Positions 14,616 through 21,768 of a stretch of 26,450 bases of DNA are shown here, piece by piece (position 1 is the stretch's first letter; each line of letters opens with the position of its first letter). The notes beneath the pieces are model-generated. The model was not told the DNA's origin and searched no databases. It saw only the letters and a list, made by a program, of their open reading frames with translations. The stretch covers positions 1-26,450 of the forward strand of contig CAJTIX010000020.1 of the NCBI GenBank assembly GCA_910576795.1. Reading direction: 5' to 3'. A program made the translations under genes and the position numbers. Source of the stretch: an uncultured Bacilli bacterium (GTDB lineage: Bacteria; Bacillota_I; Bacilli_A; RF39; UBA660).

Positions 14616-15566
14616 GTGTTAAACTTTGAAAAACCAATCTACAAACTTACAGATTATGTTGAAAATAATAATTTTGGAAAATTCGAATTAGAACCTTTGG
14701 AAAGAGGTTTTGGAACTACTATTGGTAATGCACTTAGAAGAGTGATGTTATCTTCTATGCCAGGATGTGCGATTGTCGCTGTTAAAATAGATGGCGTTAT
14801 GCATGAATTTCAAACCATTGAAGGCGTAGTAGAAGATGTAACATCTATCGTTTTAAATTTAAAGAGCGTGGTTTTAAAGAATCATACAGAAGAAATCAAA
14901 ACGGCACATCTATCTGTTCATGAGGAAAGAGTGGTTACAGCTGCTGATATCATTACAGATTCTGATGTTGAAATTGTAAATCCAGATCAAGTGATTGCAA
15001 CTTTATCTAAGGGTGGGAAACTTGATATGGAATTTATAATCGCAAATGGAAGAGGATATGTTCCATCTAACGAAAATAAGAAATATTTGGAAAATGCTGC
15101 GGTTGGATTTATCCCAATTGATGCACTATATTCTCCAATTGAAAGAATTAGTTATGATGTGGAATCTGCTCGTGTTGGACAAGATGCTAATTATGATAAA
15201 TTGATTATGAATGTATACACAAATGGTTCTATTCGTCCTGAAGAAGCAATGGCTTTGGGTGCTAAAATATTAATGGAACATTTGAGTATTATTACCAATT
15301 TAAGTGAAATTGCTGATACAACTGGAATTATGAATGCAAAACAAGAAGATAGTAAGTTGAAGAAATTAGAAACTTCTATTGATGATTTGGATTTCTCAGT
15401 AAGAGCCTATAATTGCTTAAAAAGAGCAGGTGTTAATACACTTGGTGATTTGACTGAAAAATCTGAATTGGAAATGATGAAAATCCGTAATTTAGGTAAA
15501 AAATCTTTGAAAGAAGTTATTGATAAGATTAAAGAAATGGGACTTAAATTCCGTGATGAAGACTAA
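14616..15566 (+). CDS. rpoA: RNA polymerase alpha subunit
   Basis: 316 residues, normal length. The N-terminal domain (about 1-228) has PLERGFGTTIGNALRRVMLSSMPG and HEFQTIEGVVEDVTSIVLNLK, used for dimerisation and for beta/beta-prime assembly. A short linker leads to the C-terminal domain (about 250-316, with LDFSVRAYNCLKRAGVNTLGDLTEKSE and IRNLGKKSLKEV), which binds UP elements and activators. The start is GTG, with AAGGAG nine bases upstream; no better ATG exists nearby, and the family N terminus fits. Confidence 0.97.
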   Translation: MLNFEKPIYKLTDYVENNNFGKFELEPLERGFGTTIGNALRRVMLSSMPGCAIVAVKIDGVMHEFQTIEGVVEDVTSIVLNLKSVVLKNHTEEIKTAHLSVHEERVVTAADIITDSDVEIVNPDQVIATLSKGGKLDMEFIIANGRGYVPSNENKKYLENAAVGFIPIDALYSPIERISYDVESARVGQDANYDKLIMNVYTNGSIRPEEAMALGAKILMEHLSIITNLSEIADTTGIMNAKQEDSKLKKLETSIDDLDFSVRAYNCLKRAGVNTLGDLTEKSELEMMKIRNLGKKSLKEVIDKIKEMGLKFRDED

Positions 15567-15583
15567 TAGTTAGGAGGATTATT

Positions 15584-15931
15584 ATGGCTTATAGAAAATT
15601 AGGACGTACTTGTAAACATAGAAGAAGTATGTTAGCTAATTTGACAAAAGATTTGATCATGAATGAGAGAATCGAAACCACTGAGACAAGAGCCAAAGAA
15701 GTACGTAAGTTCTTTGATAAAATGGTTACGTATGGTAAAGATGGTTCACTTGTTTCTAGAAGAAAAGCTTTGGCTTTCTTACAAAATGACAATGTAGCCA
15801 CTAAAAAAGTATTTGACGATTATGCAACTCGTTTTGCTGGTCGTAATGGTGGTTATACAAGAATCTTAAAGTTAACTGAACGTAAAGGGGATGACGCTTT
15901 GATGGTCATCTTAGAAGTAGTAGAGGGATAG
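15584..15931 (+). CDS. rplQ: Ribosomal protein L17
   Basis: 115 residues. MAYRKLGRTCKHRRSMLANLTKDLI and the end RNGGYTRILKLTERKGDDALMVILEVVEG are diagnostic of L17, located near the tunnel exit. TTAGGAGG precedes the ATG. It is the last gene of the S10-spc-alpha run, and its stop codon lies inside the stem of a strong terminator. Confidence 0.98.
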   Translation: MAYRKLGRTCKHRRSMLANLTKDLIMNERIETTETRAKEVRKFFDKMVTYGKDGSLVSRRKALAFLQNDNVATKKVFDDYATRFAGRNGGYTRILKLTERKGDDALMVILEVVEG

Positions 15932-15946
15932 TAATCCTTCTTTTTT
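15922..15946 (+). terminator. Intrinsic terminator ending the S10-spc-alpha operon
   Basis: AGAGGGAT (15922-15929) pairs with ATCCTTCT (15934-15941), eight pairs with one G-U, around a four-base loop, followed by a run of T to 15946. The rplQ stop lies within it. Confidence 0.85.
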
Positions 15947-15952
15947 GTTTGA
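15933..15952 (+). repeat. Left copy of 20-bp direct repeat flanking the ATPase gene
   Basis: AATCCTTC followed by T6 and GTTTGA at 15933-15952 matches 17390-17409 at 19 of 20 positions; the only change is T versus C at repeat position 14. The upstream arms (TAGAGGGA and TAGAAGGG) are also similar. The repeat comprises the 3' arm of the terminator and the first bases after it. Confidence 0.7.
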
Positions 15953-16021
15953 AAAGACAGATTATATATTGATATATTCCTTTGAAAAAACTAAGATATT
16001 GTATTAATATTCGTTTGAAAA
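15948..16021 (+). repeat. Three TTTGAAAA boxes at 33-bp intervals
   Basis: TTTGAAAA occurs at 15948-15955, 15981-15988 and 16014-16021, each exactly 33 bp from the next. The first two intervals also both end in ATATTC. The array fills the space between the rplQ terminator and the promoter of the ATPase gene. It could be a set of protein-binding sites or tandem -35-like boxes (each contains TTGAAA). Confidence 0.55.
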
Positions 16022-16044
16022 ATATGTATATAATTATAAGAATA

Positions 16045-16053
16045 TGCTATAAT
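16045..16053 (+). promoter_or_regulatory. Extended -10 promoter of the ATPase gene
   Basis: TGcTATAAT is a perfect extended -10 element. Transcription would start near 16060, immediately before GAAGGTGA, which is the ribosome binding site for the ATG at 16073. The ATG at 16052 lies inside the -10 box and is rejected as the start. Confidence 0.6.
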
Positions 16054-16072
16054 GATTGTAGAAGGTGACTTT

Positions 16073-17371
16073 ATGTTAAAAAGAAAAATGACTAAGCAAT
16101 TAATAGAATGGAAAAACAATCATAAAAATAACTGTTTACTTGTTATTGGTGCAAGACAGGTTGGAAAAACATTTATTATTAAGGAATTTGCAAAAGAAAA
16201 TTATGAAAGTATCATTTATATGAATTTTATAGAGAATGAAGATTATAAAAATATATTTAAGAGTAATTTAGATGTGGAAAGTATTATCAAACAGATCACA
16301 TTAAGAATTCCTAACGTGACTATTGTACCGCATAAAACGATATTAGTATTAGATGAGATACAGGCTTGTGAAAACGCCATTACGGCACTTAAATTTCTAG
16401 CCCAAGATTCCCGTTTTGATTGTATTGCGTCAGGTTCACTTCTAGGGATTGCATATAAAAGAGTTTCCTCTTTTCCAGTGGGTTATGTAGAAAGACTAGA
16501 AATGAATTCGCTAGATTTTGAGGAATTTTGTTGGGCAAATGGAATGGATGAAGATGCGATTTCTTATTTAAAAGAATTTTATGATAAAAAAGAAACTGTC
16601 CCCGATTCCATTCATAAACGGATGATGGACTTATTCAAAGAATATATTGTAGTAGGTGGAATGCCTAGGATAGTAGATGAATTTGTAACAACTCATAATT
16701 TTGGAAGTGTGCTAAAACTTCAAAAAAACATAATAGAAGATTACAATGATGATATTGTAAAATATGCAGATGAAACAGATAAGGCTAAAATTAGAGATTG
16801 TTTTCACTCTATTCCAAAACATCTGGCAAGAGAAAATAAAAAATTTAGATATAGCTTAGTAGATAAAAATGGAACTTCAAAGAAATATTTTGGAGCATTA
16901 GAATGGTTATATGATGCGGGCATTATTAATTTTTGTCATAATTTATCTGCATTAGAAGCTCCGTTAGAAGGTTACGCTAAAGATGATGTATTCAAAGTAT
17001 ATATGAAAGATACAGGACTTTTAATGGCAATGCTAGAGGAAGGTTCGCAAATCGAAATCATAGATGGTAATTTAGGAATCTATAAAGGTGCAATATATGA
17101 AAATATTATTGCCGACATTTTAAATAAATTGGGTAAAAAATTGTATTATTTTGAACACAATTCAACATTGGAAGTGGATTTTGTTATTCGTTATTATAAT
17201 AAAGTAACAGCAATTGAAGTAAAATCAGCAGACAATACAAAATCAAAATCACTGAATTCATTAATGCAAAATTGGGGATTAGAACAGGGAATTAGATTAT
17301 CTAGTAAAAATATAGGTTCCACTCAAGATAAAATAATATGTTTACCACTTTATATGAGTATGTTTTTGTAA
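16073..17371 (+). CDS. AAA_14/DUF4143 family ATPase
   Basis: 432 residues. The N-terminal AAA-type domain has Walker A GARQVGKT (26-33), Walker B LVLDE (91-95) and the sensor-like ASGSLLGI (119-126). The C-terminal DUF4143 part carries LEVDFV (366-371) and IEVKS (381-385), the D and ExK elements of a restriction-endonuclease-like fold. Such proteins are widespread and patchy in bacteria and archaea, and their function is not established. The start at 16073 follows GAAGGTGA. The gene has its own promoter and terminator and lies between near-identical 20-bp direct repeats, in the joint between the ribosomal operon and the following genes, which suggests acquisition as a unit. Confidence 0.85.
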   Translation: MLKRKMTKQLIEWKNNHKNNCLLVIGARQVGKTFIIKEFAKENYESIIYMNFIENEDYKNIFKSNLDVESIIKQITLRIPNVTIVPHKTILVLDEIQACENAITALKFLAQDSRFDCIASGSLLGIAYKRVSSFPVGYVERLEMNSLDFEEFCWANGMDEDAISYLKEFYDKKETVPDSIHKRMMDLFKEYIVVGGMPRIVDEFVTTHNFGSVLKLQKNIIEDYNDDIVKYADETDKAKIRDCFHSIPKHLARENKKFRYSLVDKNGTSKKYFGALEWLYDAGIINFCHNLSALEAPLEGYAKDDVFKVYMKDTGLLMAMLEEGSQIEIIDGNLGIYKGAIYENIIADILNKLGKKLYYFEHNSTLEVDFVIRYYNKVTAIEVKSADNTKSKSLNSLMQNWGLEQGIRLSSKNIGSTQDKIICLPLYMSMFL

Positions 17372-17381
17372 ATGGAGTTGT

Positions 17382-17402
17382 AGAAGGGAAATCCTTCTTT
17401 TT
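17382..17402 (+). terminator. Intrinsic terminator after the ATPase gene
   Basis: AGAAGG (17382-17387) pairs with CCTTCT (17393-17398) around a five-base loop, followed by a T run to 17402. It closely resembles the rplQ terminator. Confidence 0.8.
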
Positions 17403-17409
17403 CGTTTGA
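17390..17409 (+). repeat. Right copy of 20-bp direct repeat flanking the ATPase gene
   Basis: Matches 15933-15952 at 19 of 20 positions. This copy runs from the loop and 3' arm of the ATPase terminator into the -35 box of the dehydrogenase promoter. Confidence 0.7.
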
Positions 17410-17434
17410 CTTTCTAACCTCATTTCACTATAAT
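17406..17434 (+). promoter_or_regulatory. Promoter of the dehydrogenase-pseudopilin pair
   Basis: TTGACT (17406-17411) and TATAAT (17429-17434) are separated by 17 bp, close to the sigma-A consensus. Transcription would start near 17441, at the AGGGTGAT ribosome binding site, leaving a very short leader. Confidence 0.8.
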
Positions 17435-17451
17435 GAATTTAGGGTGATGCT

Positions 17452-18216
17452 ATGAAAGCCTTAATCACAGGAGCCTCTTCTGGTATTGGAAGAGAAATGG
17501 CAATTCTATTAAGTCAAAAGGGATATGATCTAATATTGGTTGCCCGTCGTAAAAAGCGATTAGAAGAACTCAAAAAACAATTAGCAACAGATGTTCAAAT
17601 TATAGCACTAGACATCTCTTCTACATTTAATTGTATGAAATTATATAATAAAGTGAAAAAAGAGGATATTGAGATTGTAATCAACAATGCAGGTTTTGGT
17701 GTTTTTGGAGAATTTACAGAAACCAAATTAGATGAAGAACTTGATATGATTGATACCAATATTAAGGCAGTTCATATGTTGACTAAATTGTTTTTGCAAG
17801 ATATGAAAATAAAAGATCATGGTTATATTCTCAATGTAGCATCCTCAGCCGCATTCTTACCAGGGCCCCTGATGGCAAGCTATTATGCCAGTAAAGCTTA
17901 TGTTTTTCATTTGACAGAGGCCATTTATGAGGAATTAAGAAGAAATCATATCCATGTATATATTGGAACATTTTGCCCAGGACCAGTTGATACAGAATTC
18001 AATGATGTAGCACAAGTACAATTTGGTGTAAAATCCATTTCTAGTGTGGATGCTGCGAGATATGCAGTGAATAAGATGTTCCAAAGAAAAAGAATTATAG
18101 TACCCGGTTTTTTCATGAAGTTAAATTGTACTTGTAATCGTTTTCTTCCTAGAAAATGGCTACTTAAAATTTGTTATCATATTCAATCTAGAAAGGAGAT
18201 ATCTTATGAAAAATAA
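17452..18216 (+). CDS. Short-chain dehydrogenase/reductase
   Basis: 254 residues, classical SDR. The NAD(P)-binding TGASSGIG is at 6-13, ARR at 31-33 hints at NADP preference, NNAG is at 78-81, the catalytic Ser is at about 131-132, and YxxxK is Y144 to K148. PGPVDTEF near 176-183 is the usual post-active-site motif. It resembles the DltE/YqjQ-like uncharacterised oxidoreductases; the substrate is unknown. The last 11 bases overlap the pseudopilin gene, whose AAAGGAG site lies inside this gene, so the two are probably co-translated. The C-terminal 40 residues are basic with a hydrophobic patch and could sit against the membrane. Confidence 0.88.
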   Translation: MKALITGASSGIGREMAILLSQKGYDLILVARRKKRLEELKKQLATDVQIIALDISSTFNCMKLYNKVKKEDIEIVINNAGFGVFGEFTETKLDEELDMIDTNIKAVHMLTKLFLQDMKIKDHGYILNVASSAAFLPGPLMASYYASKAYVFHLTEAIYEELRRNHIHVYIGTFCPGPVDTEFNDVAQVQFGVKSISSVDAARYAVNKMFQRKRIIVPGFFMKLNCTCNRFLPRKWLLKICYHIQSRKEISYEK

Positions 18217-18580
18217 TAAAGGACTTACATTGGTAGAATTGGTTGCAGTACTGGTTGTACTTGTGATTGTAGGGCTTATTGTAGTCCCAAACATATTTGA
18301 ACAAATCAAACAATATCAGGAGCAAATGTATCAAGATCAGGTATCTATCATAGAAGATGCAGCGCGTAGTTGGGCAAGCGATCACACAGAACTTTTACCC
18401 AATTTAGTGGGAAATACTTATAATGTTACTGTGGAACAGTTACAACAAGGTGGATATTTAGACGCTGATTTTAAAAATACAAAGACAAAATCCCCATTTC
18501 CACCAACTTCTTATGTAGAAATTCGTTGTACGGTATCTACAGAAGTCAATTATGATTATAGCTATACATATATTCCATAG
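18206..18580 (+). CDS. Type IV pilin-like/pseudopilin protein
   Basis: 124 residues. The N terminus has a type III signal: short basic leader MKNNKG, cleavage after G6, then LTLVELVAVLVVLVIVGLIVV with the conserved Glu at +5 and a 20-residue hydrophobic helix. The soluble part is small with one Cys (near CTVSTE) and an acidic, Tyr-rich end. Such proteins need a prepilin peptidase and an assembly ATPase (comG or pil genes), none of which is in the window, so this is an orphan pilin gene. It overlaps the dehydrogenase gene by 11 bases. A UUCG terminator directly follows its stop. Confidence 0.85.
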   Translation: MKNNKGLTLVELVAVLVVLVIVGLIVVPNIFEQIKQYQEQMYQDQVSIIEDAARSWASDHTELLPNLVGNTYNVTVEQLQQGGYLDADFKNTKTKSPFPPTSYVEIRCTVSTEVNYDYSYTYIP

Positions 18581-18597
18581 AACTTCGGTTCTTTTTT
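18579..18597 (+). terminator. UUCG-loop intrinsic terminator
   Basis: AGAAC-TTCG-GTTCT (18579-18592) forms a hairpin with the very stable UUCG tetraloop, followed by T to 18597. It overlaps the pseudopilin stop codon. Confidence 0.85.
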
Positions 18598-18599
18598 CA

Positions 18600-18628
18600 T
18601 TGTAAAATAAGGAATTATATATTATAAT
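18600..18628 (+). promoter_or_regulatory. Promoter of the ecf-truA operon
   Basis: TTGTAA (18600-18605) and TATAAT (18623-18628) are separated by 17 bp. Transcription would start near 18635, just before AGGTGGGTGG (18637-18646), the ribosome binding site of ecfA1. Confidence 0.75.
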
Positions 18629-18650
18629 ATGGATATAGGTGGGTGGTTGT

Positions 18651-19445
18651 ATGAATGGTATCCAAATTGAAAATTTGACATATGAACCTTTATTTTATGA
18701 TTTGAATTTTGAAGTGAAAAAAGGTAGTTTTATATCACTAGTTGGACGTAATGGCTGTGGGAAAAGTGTACTGGTAAAGATTTTGTTAGGATTAATTCCT
18801 GCAGAAGGAAAAATTTTAATTGATGGTTTTCCACTAAATCAGAGAAACAAAAAACAAATTCGCAAAAAAATTGGTGTAGTTTTTGAAAATCCTGATAGTA
18901 ATTTTGTTGCAGAAACACCCAGAGAAGATATGACTTCCTTTTTAAGAAATATAGGTTTTTCAGAAAGTAGGATTCAAAAGCAAATTGCTTCTACTGCAGA
19001 ACAATTTGGAATTACAGAATTGCTTGATTATTCTATTTCTAACTTGAGTGGTGGAGAAAAACAATTAATTGCTCTAGCAACCGTTACACTTCATAAACCA
19101 TCTGTATTAATTTTGGATGATGCCTTTTCTATGATGGATGGAGTTACCAAAGAAAAAATGATAAAAATTGTAAAGAAAATGAATCGAGAAGAAAAAATGA
19201 CAGTCATTCAAATTACACATGATATGGATGATACTTTATATGGTACGGAGATTGCAGTTATAGATGAGAACAAAATGATATTACATGATCAAAAAGAAAC
19301 AGTATTTGCACAAGAAAAAGTCTTAAAAAAAGCTGGATTGGAACTCCCTTTTATGGCTTCTTTATCTTTAAAATTACAATTTTATGGATTAATCGATTCT
19401 ATAATTTTAGATATGGATAAAATGGTGAATGTTTTATGGAAATAA
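18651..19445 (+). CDS. ecfA1: ECF transporter ATPase EcfA1, with altered catalytic residues
   Basis: 264 residues. It is one of the two ATPases of the energy-coupling factor module that drives uptake of vitamins or metal ions via interchangeable S components. Walker A is GRNGCGKS (32-39), the signature LSGGE (132-136), and the H-loop His190. Two usual residues are changed: the Q-loop Gln is Glu79 (VVFENPDSNF), and the catalytic Glu after Walker B is Asp157 (LILDDAF). ATG 18651 is preferred over GTG 18639, which lies in the ribosome binding site. It overlaps ecfA2 by ten bases. The typical place after rplQ is displaced by about 2.7 kb of inserted genes. Confidence 0.9.
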   Translation: MNGIQIENLTYEPLFYDLNFEVKKGSFISLVGRNGCGKSVLVKILLGLIPAEGKILIDGFPLNQRNKKQIRKKIGVVFENPDSNFVAETPREDMTSFLRNIGFSESRIQKQIASTAEQFGITELLDYSISNLSGGEKQLIALATVTLHKPSVLILDDAFSMMDGVTKEKMIKIVKKMNREEKMTVIQITHDMDDTLYGTEIAVIDENKMILHDQKETVFAQEKVLKKAGLELPFMASLSLKLQFYGLIDSIILDMDKMVNVLWK

Positions 19446-20287
19446 AGTTAAATGATGTGAGTTATACTTATGATAAAGTAAATTATCAAAAGAAAGAAGT
19501 TCTAAAAGATATTAATTTAACATTTATGGAAGGCAAAATTACAGGAATTGTAGGTAAAAGTGGTAGTGGAAAGACAACGATGGTAGAGTTGATCGATGCT
19601 TTATTGATTCCAAGTAGTGGGAGTATTGAAGTTGGCAATTTCATAATTGATCAAAATTCAAAAAACAAAGAGATCAATGATCTTCGTTTTCAAGTGGGAC
19701 TTGTTTTTCAGTTTCCTGAAGACCAAATATTCAATTCTACTGTAAAAGAAGAGTTGGAAATGGGTCTTAAATTTTATCAATATAAGTTAAATCAGATGGA
19801 ACAAAGAACATTAGATGCATTAAAAATGGTAGGTTTAGATGCTTCTTATTTGGATAAAAATCCATTTCAATTAAGCCATGGAGAAAAACGGAAAATTGCA
19901 ATCGCTTCTATTTTGATGCTAAATCCAAGTGTACTTATTTTGGATGAACCAACCATTGGATTAGATCCCGAGAGCAAACGGAGTTTTATGAAACTCATTA
20001 GAATGCTAAAAAATCGCTTTCATAAAACCATTATTATTGTCAGTCATGATACCGATTTTTTGCTTCCACTTGTGGATTATGTTGTCGTATTACATAAGAA
20101 ACATGTTGTAATGGAAGGGGATAAATATACAGTATTTAAAGAGGTGAAAAAATTAAAGCAATATGGTGTACAGGTACCTCAAATGATTGCATTTTCAGAT
20201 AAAGTATTACGTAAAAAAGGAGTGAAAATTGGATATCGTGATGAAATCAACGATTTAATGAAGGATATATATCGTTATGTTAAATAG
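19436..20287 (+). CDS. ecfA2: ECF transporter ATPase EcfA2
   Basis: 283 residues. Walker A GKSGSGKT (40-47), Q-loop Gln92 (VFQFPEDQIF), Walker B LILD with catalytic Glu171, and H-loop His204 are all canonical. The signature is LSHGE (146-150), where LSGGQ or LSGGE is usual. It pairs with EcfA1 to energise EcfT. It overlaps ecfA1 by ten bases at its start and ecfT by 11 bases at its end, so the module is translationally coupled. Confidence 0.93.
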   Translation: MEIKLNDVSYTYDKVNYQKKEVLKDINLTFMEGKITGIVGKSGSGKTTMVELIDALLIPSSGSIEVGNFIIDQNSKNKEINDLRFQVGLVFQFPEDQIFNSTVKEELEMGLKFYQYKLNQMEQRTLDALKMVGLDASYLDKNPFQLSHGEKRKIAIASILMLNPSVLILDEPTIGLDPESKRSFMKLIRMLKNRFHKTIIIVSHDTDFLLPLVDYVVVLHKKHVVMEGDKYTVFKEVKKLKQYGVQVPQMIAFSDKVLRKKGVKIGYRDEINDLMKDIYRYVK

Positions 20288-21035
20288 TATTACAATTGGA
20301 AGATATTGCTATAGGGATTCTTTGATTCATAGATGGAATCCTGTTTGTAAACTAGTCTGTAGTATTTTGTATATTCTTTTTGTTTTTCAGGTCAATCAAT
20401 GGATACAGGTATGTCTTTTTTCCTTGTTTCTATTGATGCTACTTTTATTGAGTGGATTTTCTGTTTCTTATTATTTTAGACCAATCTGGAATCTTCGTTA
20501 TATGATATTTGCACTGATATTCTTTTATTTTCTTTTCAGTGTTCCATTTTATCAAAGTTTTTTATTAATTTGGAAAATGGTAGTTGTTATTTTATATAGT
20601 ATGATGGTACTTTATACAACACCAATTGGAGATTTGACTTATGCACTTACTGTTTTATTGTATCCATTATCTTGGTTTGGAATTCCGGTTTTATTGATGT
20701 CGCGTATGATTGGGCTTTCTCTTTCTTTTTTGCCTAATATTATAGAACAAGCAAGACGGATTTTGAAATCACTCACAGTAAGGGGAATGGATTATAAGCA
20801 TGCTCATTTCAAACAGAAGTTACAAATTTGGAAGATGATTTTATTTCCTTTAATGGACAATTCTTTCAGGTATGCAGATACAGTTGCAGATACGATGGAA
20901 GTAAGACTATATTCTGTAGATCAGAAAATTAGATTCCGAAAGATGTCTATTCATTTCTTGGATATGATTCAGCTGGTTTTCCATATAGGACTTTGTTTAT
21001 TTGCGTGGAGGGGAGTTATTTTATGCGGTATTTAA
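20277..21035 (+). CDS. ecfT: ECF transporter transmembrane subunit EcfT
   Basis: 252 residues with several hydrophobic segments between about residues 22 and 155, and one near the C terminus (about 228-245). EcfT couples the ATPases to S components through two coupling helices with Ala-Arg-Gly-type motifs. Here they read VRG (168-170, in ARRILKSLTVRGMD) and VRL (209-211, in ADTMEVRLYS), the second having lost the Gly. It overlaps ecfA2 by 11 bases, and its end overlaps the truA start by 13 bases. No S-component gene is in the window. Confidence 0.88.
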   Translation: MLNSITIGRYCYRDSLIHRWNPVCKLVCSILYILFVFQVNQWIQVCLFSLFLLMLLLLSGFSVSYYFRPIWNLRYMIFALIFFYFLFSVPFYQSFLLIWKMVVVILYSMMVLYTTPIGDLTYALTVLLYPLSWFGIPVLLMSRMIGLSLSFLPNIIEQARRILKSLTVRGMDYKHAHFKQKLQIWKMILFPLMDNSFRYADTVADTMEVRLYSVDQKIRFRKMSIHFLDMIQLVFHIGLCLFAWRGVILCGI

Positions 21036-21763
21036 TGACATTTTCTTATGATGGTACCCATTTTAGTGGTTACCAAAAACAGCCAAATGGTAGAACAGTA
21101 CAAGAAGAGATCGAAAAACAACTTGCTAAAATAAATGGCAATCATATGGTTACATTGCACGCCTCTGGAAGAACAGATGCCCATGTTCATGCATATGCAC
21201 AAAAGGCTCATTTTGATTTTGAAGGAAAGATGGATGTCAATCGAATGAAAAATTCCTTAAATCAATTATTACCAGAAGATATTTATATTACTAGACTTGA
21301 AACAGTAGATGATTGTTTTCATGCTCGTTTTGATGTAAAAGCAAAGGAATATATTTATAAAATCAATATGGGAGAATATAATCCGCTTGAAAGAAATTAT
21401 GTATATCAATATCATCATAATTTGGATATTTCTGCAATTGTGTCTGCATTACATTATCTAGAAGGAACCCATAATTTTAGAGCATTTACGAAAGTAGATG
21501 AAGAAAAAGAGAGTTATGAAAGAACGATTTATAAAACAAGTTTACATTGTGAAAATGAATTGCTTGTCATTTCGTTTTTAGGAAGCGGTTTTTTAAGGTA
21601 TATGGTTAGAAATATGGTGGGAACTTTAATAGAGATTGGTGAAGGTAAAAGAAAAAGTGAGGATATTATTACCATATTAGAATCAAAAGACCGTAAACAA
21701 GCTGGTAAAATAGCCCCTCCTGAAGGACTCTATTTGAATCAGGTGTATTATGAGGAAGTGTGA
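21023..21763 (+). CDS. truA: tRNA pseudouridine(38-40) synthase TruA
   Basis: 246 residues; makes pseudouridine at tRNA positions 38-40 in the anticodon arm. The catalytic Asp52 lies in SGRTDAHVHAYAQ (48-60), where most TruA have GVHA (His54 replaces Gly). FRAFTK and FLRYMVRNMVGTLIEIGEGK are the usual later motifs. ATG 21023 is chosen because GTGGAGGGGAG lies upstream and the N terminus MRYLMTFSYDGTHFSGYQKQ fits the family; the longer frame from 20993 is rejected. The start overlaps ecfT. Confidence 0.95.
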   Translation: MRYLMTFSYDGTHFSGYQKQPNGRTVQEEIEKQLAKINGNHMVTLHASGRTDAHVHAYAQKAHFDFEGKMDVNRMKNSLNQLLPEDIYITRLETVDDCFHARFDVKAKEYIYKINMGEYNPLERNYVYQYHHNLDISAIVSALHYLEGTHNFRAFTKVDEEKESYERTIYKTSLHCENELLVISFLGSGFLRYMVRNMVGTLIEIGEGKRKSEDIITILESKDRKQAGKIAPPEGLYLNQVYYEEV

Positions 21764-21768
21764 TTATT

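Noticed and set aside
15948..16021. 33-bp spaced boxes as a CRISPR array
   Set aside because: The repeated part is only eight bases, and no cas genes or longer repeats are present.
18651..19445. EcfA1 as a decayed pseudogene because of changed catalytic residues
   Set aside because: The frame is intact, Walker A, signature and H-loop are kept, and it is tightly coupled to ecfA2; the changes look like specialisation rather than decay.
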